Below, one piece after another: positions 51,108 to 62,939 of a DNA stretch of 64,000 bases. Where the stretch lies: positions 86,841,501-86,905,500 of the forward strand of contig CM077595.1 of the NCBI GenBank assembly GCA_039654915.1, written 5' to 3'. A program made the position numbers and the translations under genes. Numbering within the stretch: the first letter of the stretch is position 1; every line of letters begins with the position of its first letter. The stretch comes from Aquilaria yunnanensis. Lineage: Eukaryota > Streptophyta > Magnoliopsida > Malvales > Thymelaeaceae. The notes beneath the pieces were generated by a model that was given only the letters and a program-made list of their open reading frames with translations, did no database searches and had not been told where the DNA came from.

Positions 51108-53918
51108 TCAGAAGCAACCAAGGAGCTTTTTTGGGGTCCGTCCAGTTGCGCGGTACTTGGCAGCTATCTCCTCTGCTTTAAGCACTTCTTCCCCACGCTT
51201 GGCTTCAACCGTCGCCCGCTTCTCCTCTGCAGCCTTGTGAATCACAGCTATCTGGTTCTTCATCTTCTCTGCATATTCTGCTTTCTTCTTCTCCAGTCGC
51301 TCCTGCCACCCACAACTTTCTTATTTACCAAAACAGTCACCCAAATTCTCTACCCACCACACCCAGTCACCCCAGAAATTGGAATATATATCCAACTTGT
51401 GATATTTCCTTTCCTAAGTTTCAATTACATCAGGAGATGGTATTTAGATTACCTCATATTTTTTCAACTGAGCTTCAACTGCTGCTTTCTGGCTGTTCTC
51501 TTTGGCAGTAATAGAGGCGAGCTGTTTCTGAGCCCTGCTCAGAACATTTCAGTAGAACAAATATAAAAACATCTGCTTCTGGTTTTACCCGAGTTAAAGA
51601 AATCAAACAAAGAAGCATTGATTTGGTTGGTTTAATTATCATTACTTGTTTTCTACTTTAGTTTTCTCATTGTCCTCCCACGCCTTAATGAACGACAACC
51701 TCTTTTCCTTCTCTACTTCTGCCAGAGCAACATCTGCAAAAACAAAACATCTGCTTCAAAAAAATTTGTCCATCTCTGCTATCCAATTATAATTTCTACA
51801 TTTAAAGAAAAAAAAAAAAGATTTGTTGGATCATGTAAATGCCCAGCTCCATCCACCCAAAACTTAATAACCTCGGTCAATTGATCCTCCCGAAATTTTC
51901 TTTGGTGCTGGCTCTGGCTCTGGAGCTTCTGTCACATTACAGAATTCAATTGTTTATTAACCATAATAATGCATAATTAATAAATTAAGAGAAGCAATAG
52001 TGGTGGACGTGACAGGTTTTGTTAAAGCATATGTTTTCATCATTAGCTTCAAACATAAAAAACTTAGGGAGCCCACACATTCTTTATAGATCCATTAACG
52101 ATAATTAATTGGCAAATCTCAAGGCAAAAGCATATATTGCTTTTTTTTTTAAAAAAAATAAAATAATGACGACCATAAAGCGAAAAGGACCATTATTACT
52201 GTCTCTATTATGGTGGCCATTCTAATTATTTCCATAATATATACATCACAACATTATCGTTTAGATATGGATAGATTACTAGTGGATTATAGCTAAGGTC
52301 ACGCATTTTGACACAAATTTTTTATACTATAAGCGTCACAGTTCCTAATGTTCCATCAAAATTCTTATCGCTTGAGGTAATTTTCCATCCGTCCTATCAT
52401 TTTTATTCTATTTTTTTTATAAATCATATTAAATCTTTATAATATTCTCATTGTTAATAACTTATTTTATCATATTACTATTTAAACTATTATTTTAATA
52501 ATCATTTTTTTTAATTTATGTAAAAATAATAAATAATTTCTTTTTTTCAATTTCTCAATCTACATGCTAAACTAAATGAAGCAAGATTTAACGTGGGACA
52601 AAGAGAGTATATAATACAATCTTTTATATTGAGTACCTCATGATCTTTCCAGCTATCCTCTTCAAGGCACCTGGCTTTCTTTTTTGACAAAAGTTTTGTG
52701 AGTGACTTTTATATACCAACAGGTTAAAAAAATGGTTCGTGAGTACCGTTAGAGACTTAGAGCCCAAATAACTTATGAGCGGTCCTAATTAATCTCTTAT
52801 TCAAAAAAGCCAACCTTAGATGATTTTTCTCAAATTCAGAAAACAATCGCTAACGATGTTTTTTACAAAAATAAGTAAATGAGAAAGGAATTATTGGCGA
52901 CCAGGACAACCAAAACGCAAAAGATTCAGTCCTTTAGTGAGAAATTGACATCCTCCGCCTTTTCCCCCCGTTTAAAAACTTATATGAATTCATTATTTTA
53001 ATTTTATTAATTTTTTTTTGTTTCAAACAAAGTCAATTGCAGATAATACTCTTTTGATCACATAATAATTGAAATGTTTATCTAGGTATAGAAATTAAGA
53101 TATATGTAATTTATATTATTTTTTAAAATTTTATCCATAAAATTGAAATTATTTTTTTTTAGATTTTATGTAATGAGATTTTAAATAATAATTAAAAAGA
53201 AATTTTATTTTTCTAGTTTTGTGCAGTAAGAATTTAACTAAAGATTAAAAAAATATTTTCTATTAGATTTTGTATGGTAAGAGTTTAAATGAGGAGCTTA
53301 TGGTAAATTAGAAATTAAAAATTTTCTAAAAAAAAATATTTTTATCCTTTTTAGATAGCTAAAAAACGAAAAAAGGAATATGCTTCTTTTTTTTTTTAGA
53401 CGGAGAGATTACTTAATTTATTATAAAGTATTTGAAAAATACTTTGTGGGCTTCTAAATTGTTGAATTTCAATTGTTATAGCACATGTTAAGTAAAAGAA
53501 GTAATAAAATTGAAAATAAAATATTAAAGAACTCATTATTTAATCTATCAAAGAGAGAAGATCCAAAACCATATGAATTTCCAACTCCTGAGGGCAATTA
53601 AATTTACTTAAAGCTTCATAGCAGCTTCATGAAAATCTACTTAATCCTCCAGCTTAAACGTATCGTATTTACTTGCATAACAAGGCAGCACTACTTCAAG
53701 TAATTTCCGATAAAAAGAGAAAGGCAGAGCTTACTCTCGACCACAGCCAGAGCTTTGGATTCCTCAGGCTTCTTCTCTTCAGTTGCTGGAGCTCGAGCAG
53801 GAACCACAGCCTTTTCGTCGGCCACGTCTTTTTCCGCCGGAGGAGGAGCCGTTTCCGGTGCCGGCCTCGGGGCTGCCGGCGTTGATTCCAATTCAACCTT
53901 TTTCACTTCCTCGGCCAT
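51108..53918 (-). CDS. Remorin (group 1 type)
   Basis: Five exons on the minus strand: 53918-53735, 51928-51872, 51733-51646, 51534-51453 and 51302-51108. All junctions are GT-AG with consistent phase, giving 201 residues, a usual remorin length. Exon 1 encodes the acidic, Pro/Ala-rich Remorin_N region starting MAEEVKKVELE. Exons 3-5 encode the Remorin_C coiled coil, with RLSFIKAWEDNEK, EKMKNQIAVIHK and EEIAAKYRATGRTPKKLLGCF. The C-terminal Lys-rich tail and the penultimate Cys match the membrane anchor, often S-acylated. Family knowledge: plant-specific proteins on the cytosolic face of the plasma membrane, marking nanodomains and affecting plasmodesmata, immunity and virus movement. Intron 1 is 1.8 kb and holds MITE sequence; the other introns are short. 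Confidence 0.95.
52385..52609. mobile_element. Stowaway-type MITE in remorin intron 1
   Basis: Left end CCATCCGTCCTATCATTTTTATTC-like and, reversed, right end ATACTCTCTTTGTCCCACG match the CTCCCTCCGTCCCAC consensus imperfectly. The 225 bp length and AT-rich centre fit. TA flanks are present on the right, unclear on the left. Confidence 0.55.
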
Positions 53919-53997
53919 ACCTTAGCTGGCTAAGAAAAACTGAACGGATATCTCCGGAGGTATCTATGATAAGCAATATTGTCGAGTTGTAGAGTGA

Positions 53998-54008
53998 TTT
54001 ATTTATAT
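53998..54008 (-). promoter_or_regulatory. TATA box of the remorin gene
   Basis: On the minus strand GATATAAATAAA lies about 85 bp upstream of the start codon. This would put the transcription start near 53970 and give a leader of about 50 bases. A clear TATA box fits an inducible or strongly expressed gene. Confidence 0.65.
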
Positions 54009-54009
54009 C

Positions 54010-56016
54010 CCTTCTGGCTGGCACCGATTGGCCAGCTCATGGGGCCTACGAACCGTTGATCGTGGCTAGGTAGGTTTGACCAGATCGTGCGGTTCTCGGC
54101 TTTCCAGATGATGGGCTGTGATGAGGATAGAGAACAGTCGCGGCACTGCTTTTGTGCCGACAGTTAAAAAGGTTCTACAATGGTGCTTCGTAAGTACGTA
54201 TTTGAAGAGGGATGGAGCAATAGATAGAGCGATGCGTGTAGGGCCCGCGTAGACAAAAATCTTTATGAAGCTGTCCCACGCACCCGTTAAGAGGCGTGCC
54301 CATCACTTTCGAAGTTTAGCTTACTCGGCTTCTGAAGCATTATCATGATTAATGACACCCCTTTTTCTTTTTTTTTTATCCTAGTAATATAGGCACACCT
54401 CGTTATCATTTAAAGCAAATGGATTAACGTGTTATTAGACCATGGAGGTGACGCACTTTTAAACTATTTATGAAGTGCCATTGGTGTTTCAATTAATTAT
54501 GGTTCGCCCAACTCTTTTTACTCTATCTGCTACGCTTCATTCTTAGCCTTGTCTGCTATTGCTTCCCCAGTTCACCACCCGCTACTACACAATCATTTTT
54601 GTCCAGCCTCTAGCTAGCCCCTCTTGCAAGTGCAATTTTCATGATTGCAATGAAATAAATCTCGTTGTTACTCCTAGAATGCCACCGTTGCTGTTGTCAT
54701 TCAAATTGATATAGAATCGCTTGATCAACGGTGGATCCATCAAGTTGGATGGCTCATCCTGATGATGATGATGACTTTGGCATCAAGATGCATCGACGAC
54801 GAAGGGGTTTACGGGCAAGTATTGGAGCAGAAGGAGCGCTAGTCTTCAAAATCAATTGTCATTTTACTTCGCTTGCTACCTCATATAAATTCTTGTTTTT
54901 ATGTTAATCATCTGCATACACAACTTTTGTTCTATTTGGGAGCTTCGATTGCTTCAACAATTGGTAGACGAATTTCTAGGCTAGTTTTGCACTAAAAATC
55001 TAAACTAATCTTGGTGATATTTGTATCATGATCAATTTTATCAAAATTTGCCATTTTACGTTAATTTTAGGTTTTGGGGCAAAGTTTTGATTGAGTATAA
55101 GTTTGTGTCTGCCATTTGAAGATGTTCTTCAGGACAGATTGATGATCGCAAAACTAAAGTGGGCTGGTCATGTAAATTAACACAACCTCATTGTCAAATG
55201 GAATTTGAAAAACACGACCCTACACAAAGTCTCTTGCCCTATGAGAAAAAACGTGTTAATTCAATCGTGTTAACTCTCACCGAATAACCCGATGATTTCA
55301 GTAAGATATATGTGTGTCTTTAATTTGTTCCCTTACCAAAAAGTTCATTGTCTTTTTTTTTTTTTTTTGAAAATATCACCATCTGATAAATACACATGAA
55401 TATGTCCAGTAACACTTGCATTATGTTGAAAAAAAATGTAGCCATAAAGAAACTCACAAATATTCTGCATGATATTGATTCAAAATATCTATTTTAGTTC
55501 ATTAGTTTCAAATAAACTAAAATATGTTTTTATATAATGAGAAATAAACTCACGGTTAATTCACTTTACACTAAAAATAATACGTTATTGTATATTATTT
55601 TTATTATATTTTAAAAACTCTAAAAGGATAATTTTAAAATACTTTTATAAAATTAAATATTTTTATTAACTATGTAACATATTTATCCTAAAAACAAAAC
55701 TTAATAAAAATTATTTATTTTGAAATGGATTAATAATTTAGGTAAATAACCATTTTATATAAAAACAATGTACAATAACATATCAATTTTAATGTAAATT
55801 GATTTGACCTTATAAAAACCACATATTATAGAGGAGGTTGTTGTCAAATAAGTAGAATTGAGGTATAAGATTCATATAATCAATTGTAAGTAACTGGATG
55901 AAGGCTCAATTGAATTGATTGATTGGTTAACTTTGGAGTCTTGATGGGAGAATTTTTGATACTTAATCAAAATTATTATGAATTAAATCGTCTAAGCGTG
56001 GTATTTTTTGTTGAAG
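54010..56016. other. Upstream region of remorin and AT-rich intergenic DNA
   Basis: The first 300-400 bp is probably remorin promoter. The rest has no recognised gene; it contains a (GAT)n tract near 54760, a T-run near 55352 and AT-rich DNA from 55500. Confidence 0.45.
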
Positions 56017-56025
56017 AAAAGTTGC

Positions 56026-57442
56026 GTAAAGTCTACCAGGTACTTTAGCTTTTTTTTTTCTTATTTCAAACGAGATATCTAATTTGTCCTAACGAGATAT
56101 CTAATTTTTTGAAGTGCATTCCACCAAAATACTTTCCATTGATTTTACCATTAAATTGGATGAAAATGGATAACATGACATTAAATAATACTTAAATAAA
56201 TTTAAAATAACAATTTTAATCATCAAACTTTTTCAATTGCTAATTCTAAGCCTTAAACTTCTACTAAAATCAATTCCATTCTCACCGATCCAACTCTCCT
56301 TCCCCTCCATGCCAACGAACTACAAACCTTAATCCTCTCTGCCATTTCACAATGCCTATTGATGTTGGCTATTGGGTGGGTTTTACTCATCTTTAAACAG
56401 GCAACAATAGCCCTATGTTTTAGGAAACTGATTTTTTCTTATTTGGAACAAATTAAAGTTGGAAACTTGTAAAATTTTTGAAATTGTTCAAGAACCCTAG
56501 GCTTTTAAGGTTTTTGGAATTAAATTGATTTCTTGATGTACATTGTTAAGTCTTCGCATGGTTTGATGTTGCTAAGCATCCCCAACCGCTGACTACCGCC
56601 ATTTGAAATTCAAATATACTGTTAAAGTTCCCAATGAAGCCTAGTCCAGTGCCATTTATGCTCCACCCATCTACAGATTCCGATGACAAAGCTTCCAACA
56701 CCACATCTAGCCAATGCCCCTCGCCATGCAACAAAAGGCTTAGTTCTAAGCCCAACTGCCAAGTTGCTCTACATGTTATGAAATTAGATCGATGGTTAAG
56801 CAACAACACCCCTGGAAATCATGCTCGTTGATCTTTGATTTTGCCATCCATCGAACGAGGAAGCGGACTTAATTCCAAGTGAGACTCGATGCTGGAGAAG
56901 CTTAGCATCGCTAGTCTTCACCATTCTTGATGTGCTTCCTTCATCGTTCTCCTCATTTCTCTCACTATCTCGGGAATTGAAAGTTGTGAATCGAGGCAAG
57001 CAACAACATCAGCCGTCCTTTTGTCTATCATTTTTGCATCATTAGTGGGCTAGTTCGGGTGGATGACTGCTGCAGTCATTGTTGTGGCGGTAGATTCAGG
57101 CAATAGTGGCAACACATGGAGAGCTAGAGGTGGGCAGAGGCTAAGGAAAAGAAAGGAGGAGGAGAAAGAGTAAATTTAGGTTAGGAATAGTAGGTTTAGA
57201 AATTTATGGTTTAAAATTATTAATTGAAAAAGTTTAAGGACTAAAATTGTCATTGAAAGTTTATTTTAATATTATTTAATGTCATGTCATCAATTTTTAT
57301 CCAATCTAAAGGTAAAATTGATGGAAAGTACCTCAGTAGAGTGCACATCAAAAGATTATATATCTCACTAGAATAAATGTAAAGGTAGAGTACCGATTTA
57401 AGACAATAAAGAAAACTAAGGTACCTGGTGGATTTTACCAAA
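56026..57442. mobile_element. 1.4 kb Mutator-like element with very long TIRs (about 250-300 bp)
   Basis: Left arm from GTAAAGTCTACCAGGTACTT and the reversed right arm from GGTAAAATCCACCAGGTACC align for about 250-300 bp. Shared inner blocks are GACATGACATTAAATAATA and TTAAACTTTTTCAATT. The flanks AAAAGTTGC (56017-56025) and AAAAGTTTC (57443-57451) match at 8 of 9. The centre (56280-57150) is higher in GC, with open frames on both strands (87 codons minus, 65 plus), none recognised. It could be a Pack-MULE carrying host gene pieces. Confidence 0.8.
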
Positions 57443-57577
57443 AAAAGTTTCTGTTTGGTGGACAAGATGAAAGAAAATAGGAGCTTGAAAAGGGCAGGAG
57501 ACACATCGCACGCGCCGGAAGAGAGAAGGTCGGTCCTGCACGGAGGCGCCATTGACACTAATCATCCTAAGCTGAAT

Positions 57578-58032
57578 GGGTAAATTACAAAAGCCTCCCT
57601 ATGGTTTAATCTAACCTACATTTATCCCTCTATTTTTAAAAACTTACACTTTGCCCCTATTTCTTTTATAGTGTCCGACAACAACTTCTAAAATCCTAAA
57701 ATAAACTATCTAATAATCATATTACAGTAATTTTAAGATTTTTAATATTTTTTTCATAGCTAACTGGCCTTTAAAAAATACTTATATGTATTCACAGAAA
57801 AAAATATATATTTTTAGAAAGAAAAAAATTAATAATTTAAAATATATATTAACTATAAAAAATATTGAAGAGACCAAAATTATTGAAAGATGACTATTGT
57901 ATAGTTTAAATTATATTTTCAGAAGTTATTATTGAACAGTATAAAAGAATTAAGGGGTAAAGTGTAGGTTTTAAGAATAAAGGGGTAAACTGTAGGTTAA
58001 GATAAACCTTAGGGATAATTGTAACTTTCCCC
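57578..58032. mobile_element. 455 bp long-TIR element, Mutator-like
   Basis: Left arm GGGTAAATTACAAAAGCCTC and reversed right arm GGGGAAAGTTACAATTATCC continue as inverted repeats for about 170 bp (shared: TAACCTACA and AACTTACACTTTGCCCC-like). The flanks AAGCTGAAT (57569-57577) and GAGCTGAAT (58033-58041) match at 8 of 9. Only about 100 bp of unique centre and no coding. Confidence 0.8.
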
Positions 58033-58044
58033 GAGCTGAATCTA

Positions 58045-60585
58045 TAGCGACGCTAAAACAACAGTACAAAAACGAAAACCCAAGACCTGAAGAGAGAAGG
58101 GAAGATAGGGCGTGGGCAGAGCGTGTGAGCATGTGAGGGGCGGGGCTTATGCGTTCGACGGGTTTGCGATACTGTCGTTTTAGGGAGGATTTGCCGTTTA
58201 ACTTGGCCAATCCCCTTTCCCCTTTCCTTGCAAAATTTCCCACTTGCTACTAACCAAACTCAAATGGGCCGTCTTTTTTACTCTGAGCTCATCTTCCATT
58301 ATTGCTGTTTATTTATTGCTATTGAATAATGCTTTCTCTGTATCTAAACCCCACCTTTAATTTCCCCCTACTTTACCTCTGTCCTTGTCTTCCCAGTACT
58401 AGACTACTGCTCATCCCTTGCTCTTCAACTTCTGAATGTCACTTGTGGATTGTTAGGACTAACGTGTTGACAAGTTTTAGGATTCCTTGATACATAAAAT
58501 TTATAAGATCTTTTGGCCTCAGAGTATATTACCCACAATTCTTTTTTTACAGTTAAATGATCAACTAACGTTCACGATTGAGTTGATATTAACCACTATA
58601 ATAACGTTTGTCTAGCTGTATGATAATGTGGCAAATCTTGATGATGTGACGGCATATGTGGCTATATACATGGCAAGTTTGAGGAAAAAAAAAAAAAAAA
58701 AGAGAACTCCTAACTTTATTCCCAAACTTTTGTTTAACAATACAAATACCGCTCAAACTTTCCAAATTTCAAGTTTTTCCCTCTCTAGTGCTACATTTTC
58801 AATTTGCTCACCCGTTCTCTCGGTAGCAATGACCATGCCACCAATAATCCTGAGAATGCTGATTTCGTCAATGACCCTCTCCTACAATGAAGTTTCATGG
58901 CGTGGCATTAAAGAATTTAGGCTCAGGAAAGATGAAGTTCTACGGTACAACACGGCTTCTCCATCTTGCTCTGGTATTGATCAATATCGTCGCTAGTGAC
59001 AAATCAGGCCTCTGGGCTGCCTGAAGGAAGAGGTGTGGTCAAAGTGACCGTTTTAAGAGAAGATGGTTTTTCAAGCATAACTTCTAGTTTAGGGTCCTAT
59101 GTTCATGAATTAAATAGTTCAGGAATAGATGTTGTAATTTACCCAAAAAGATAGTAATTATGTGGCATTAACAAAATATAATATTCTAAAGAAAATAGAA
59201 TATTCTCTCCATAAGTTGCCTAAGTAACTAATGTGCTCAATTTTTAAAAAAACAGTTATTAGATTTCACCCAATCACAAATATTAGCGGGCGATTTAACT
59301 ATAAAAAAAATAACGGTGGGTAATATTTATTGAGGTGAAAAGATCAGTTGTTTATTTACCTATTTTGCCAAATTTATAATGATTATGAAAACAAAGAATA
59401 ACTTTTCAAAAATTTAAATAAAATATCACACGCCTTTACAATAAGTTTATGTGCACATACATTCTTTAAAGAAAAGTTAGAGAAGAAAAAATAAAAAAAA
59501 GTTTTCACCATTAGGAGTATCTAATTATCTCATGAGACATCTGTGTGTCAATTATTGATTATTTGGGTCCAACTTCTAGGATCCAAGAAGAGTGATTGTT
59601 GGGCCCTCCCGCGGGATTCCTTCAGCCCAGTCCCATCCGATAGTCCTTCGGTTCCCCTCCTTGTTTTGGTTGCCGGTTGGAGAGCTCTAGAATACAACTG
59701 CCTGTCACCGGAGCTGGCAGGCCGCCGTAGATTCTTTAAGTGGAGTGGCCGCCGGAGAAAGAGAAATGATGGAATCGAATACTCGCAGAGAGGAAAGCTT
59801 CAACGACGCAAATTTACAGTTTTTGGGGCCTTTCTTTTGCTCTCTTCCTGTCAAGGTTCTTTCTTCTTCTTTCTTATTATGCTTAGTCTAAAATATAATT
59901 TCATTTTCTCTATTAAGAACTGGGTTGTTGTCGGCTTGTATCATGTAGAAGTCAATTTTTTTCCCCCTTTCTTTCTTTTTTGTAGAATCAAGTCGTTCCT
60001 GATCAGTTTATGCTAGATAATTGACTTCTGTGGATCATCTTCTTGGTTCTTGCGGTTGAAGGACTTATATTTGAACACTGTTGAATCTGAAATTTTCCAA
60101 TCACTCCACTTTTACTCGGCATTAGTTGTTCATTCTTATTTTTCGTTTTTTTTTTTTTTTGTTAAACTGATTTCTGGTAGGTCAGGGTTTCTCCTTTTAA
60201 CTTTGAAGTCCCCTCAACAATGCCTGTTTGTCTTACTAAGATGGATGTTCCCCGTACTTGTCTCTCATACTAATATTAACGCTCTAGGCTCGGTTAGGTG
60301 TAACTTGGTTTCACCTTGTAAGTTATAATTATCTTAAACCCTTTCTTATTTGTTTCTCTCACTTGAAGAATATTGATCAGTAGTATGTTGTCTTGAGTCT
60401 TTGAATATTGTTCTTTTTCCTTTCCCTGCAATGTTTGCATTTCATGTTTTAACTTACATTAGCAATTTTTGGACTCGTTCCAATAACTTTTCCTACAAGT
60501 CAATATTTCCAGGTTTGTCTCCCAAACACCAACTTTTGGCCCTCACAAGTCCCCGGAACGCCAGAGTCTCAAATCCAATGTGCTA
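58045..60585. other. Intergenic DNA, possibly including the lost 5' end of the GT90 pseudogene
   Basis: Open frames at 58628-58996 and 59543-60016 have no recognised family. The second contains a hydrophobic run (FGAFLLLSSC) that could in principle be the membrane anchor of the downstream glucosyltransferase, but I could not confirm it. Otherwise nothing. Confidence 0.35.
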
Positions 60586-60589
60586 GAGA

Positions 60590-62469
60590 AAATCAAGCAC
60601 AAAGATGTCCAGTAGATTACGCTACAACACACGGCTTAACGATCACTCTTGCTCATCCGTCGTGCCCATCATACTTTCAGTGGATCCATGAAGATCTACA
60701 ACTTTGGTAAAAGGTGGGAATCATAAGGGACATGATTGACAGATTTAAAAGAAAAGAGAATTTCAGGTTGGTGATTGTGGGCAGAAGCTTATGTTGAGTC
60801 CTTATCACCAGCTCAAGGGCCAAGGGATGTGTTCACGTGGTGGGGTATGTGCAGCTTCTACATTTGTATCCTGGAAGATTTCCAGATTTGGAGTTAATGT
60901 TCAATTATGGTGTTCGACCTATGATCCTGGCGTATAGATATCTAGACAAGAAAAGAGACCCACTGCCATTATTTAAGTACTGTGCTGGCAAGTGTAGTTT
61001 GGACTTTGTGTTTCCTGATTGGTCCTTGTGGGGACGGTAATGATGCATGTTATTCTAGTGCGTTTCACATGAAATAATTTTAGGTTCATTTCTTACAAGC
61101 CTGAGACAATTGTATAGCTAATAGAATTTGACCTTCAACTTGCTGAGAGATTTCACCTGTGACGTAGAAGCAATGGAATTGATGGTAAGCCTTCTCGTTT
61201 TTTAGGCCTCCTTATAATATCAGGCATTGGGAGCCCACGTTGGAGAATATCAAGGAAGGAAACAAAAGGACCAAATGGAATGATAGGGTCCCCTTTGCTT
61301 ATTGGAAAGTAAAAGCTAAAGTCTCTTCAACTAGGAGGGATCTTTTAAGATGTAACTTTTCCAGAAAAACTGGGCGAACGACTCCTGTATACATTCTGGT
61401 AAAATTTCTTTTATATGCCCCTCATGTTTTACCATATTTCTAAATTTTTATGGTTTCTCAATATTAGGACAGATCTCTATGGTGCTTCTTTACAAGTTAT
61501 TGTTATATTTTAGGACTGGGATTGAGGATCCAGGGCTATATAAAGCCCTCAATTTGAGGATCAATGCACTCACCTGTAAGGCTTCATTCATTGTAAATAA
61601 GTATGATTGTTCTAGTATCAAATATCGACATACCAAAAATTTGATGAATACAACCGAGTACTAACTGAAAAACTTCAATGGGTGAAAAGCTTGTTTAAAG
61701 ATCAGATGTACAATGTGTATTTTTTGCTGTGATTTTTGTGCTTGATGAACTAACTGTACTTGTTTGTGCGCTGCAGATATAAGATATACACAGAAGGAAC
61801 AGGTTGGTCCGTCCGTGAAAAGTACATTTTATCATGTGATTCCATGACTCTATACATAAAGTACATTTTTCCTTTTTCGATTTTTTTTTGTGTTATCTGG
61901 AGAAAAAAAAAATTCCAGGGCTTTGTTTGTTTGTAGAGTTGTTTAAATTTTGTTGAAGGATGGAAAACTGCATGAATTTTCTTTCATATGCCAATATGTT
62001 CTTTCATCAATACCAGTTTCCAGAGTTAGAGAATGATATCTTTGTTTTGTAGAGTTGTTTGAGTTTAACCCTGCAAATAGAATGTGTTTGCCTTCTCCTT
62101 GTAAAGCACGGAAAACTGCATGGACTCTCTTTCATATGTTAATATATGTGCTTAAATTGAATAAAATAGGCAGAGGAGATTGGTAAAGCCGGCAGCAAGT
62201 TCATAGAGGAGAATCCAAGGATGGAATTCATGTATGATTACATGTTTCGCCAGTTGAACGAACATGCGAAGCTCTTGAGATTCAAGCCTGTTGTTCCTCA
62301 AGGTGCCATGGAGCTGTGCTTTGAATCAATGGCGTGCAATGTAGGTGAACATCATAAGAACTTCATGATGGAATCCCTAGTGATAGCTCCTTGCAATAGA
62401 ATGCCCTGTAGTTTGGCTTCTCCTCTTGGCCCCCAGGAGCTGCAGCAGATGCTTGAGAAAAGGGCTTAA
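60590..62469 (+). pseudogene. O-glucosyltransferase (rumi-like, GT90/CAP10 family), broken
   Basis: Plus-strand blocks in family order. At 60610-61033: CPSYFQWIHEDLQLW, then RFKRKENFRLVI, LLHLYPGRFPDLELMF and CSLDFVFPDWSLWGR. At about 61206-61400: WEPTLENIKEGNKRTKWNDR, VPFAYWK, RRDLLRCN. At 61512-61577: DWD, DQCTH. At 61777-61860: RYKIYTEGTGWSV, REKYILSCDSMTLYIK. At 62170-62469 comes the last exon, with IGKAGSKFIEENPRMEFMYD, MELCFESMAC and FMMESL. Breaks: TAA after LQLW, TGA after GRSLC, a frameshift before VGYVQ, and stops after DWD and RAI. The segment that should follow MTLYIK (HFYDFF to FAVDWGNNH in relatives) is absent. Intact enzymes transfer glucose to proteins or glycans in the ER/Golgi. 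Decayed copy or recent null; splice sites still look usable. Confidence 0.8.
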
Positions 62470-62639
62470 TGCAGCTAGGCAAGTGGGAATATGCGAAAAT
62501 GGATATAGGAGGAATGCAGATCATGAGCAATGAGCTCTTTCCACATGTGATCGATTCTTAGCTGAAAAAAAGAAAAATAGTGGCTTATTTTGCTAATACT
62601 TGAAAGGGGGTTAAAGGAAGCTTTATTAATGACAATCAC

Positions 62640-62935
62640 TGAGGGTTACACAAAGTATCCAAATCAATGAGGGAACAAAGAGAAGACGAGGAACATAGAG
62701 TTCTATTCACATGGCTCATCTTCTTTTCATACCAAAGTAGCAGTGTAGTGAGCACGCTCATTGGCTTTCGTAGGAATATGATAAAACTTGCAATCTAAGA
62801 AACTGTCCGGCAACTGTTTGATCTCTACAACCGTAGGCTTAATCCTCCAGTGCTTAGTCTCCGCAGCTAGTAAGAAGCCCTCATGAATAGCTGCAACTTC
62901 CACAACCGCGGGGGAGGGATAAATTTGCTCGTCAT
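62640..62935 (-). pseudogene. LINE RNase H fragment
   Basis: The minus-strand frame reads VVEVAAIHEGFLLAAETKHW, then DCKFYHIPTKANERAH, the end of an RVT_3-type RNase H domain as found at the 3' end of plant LINEs. Only this end is left. It lies directly downstream of the GT90 pseudogene, in opposite orientation. Confidence 0.65.
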
Positions 62936-62939
62936 TTTA

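Noticed and set aside
58628..58996. 122-codon plus-strand frame
   Set aside because: Begins with an A-run encoded poly-Lys and shows no domain; likely chance.
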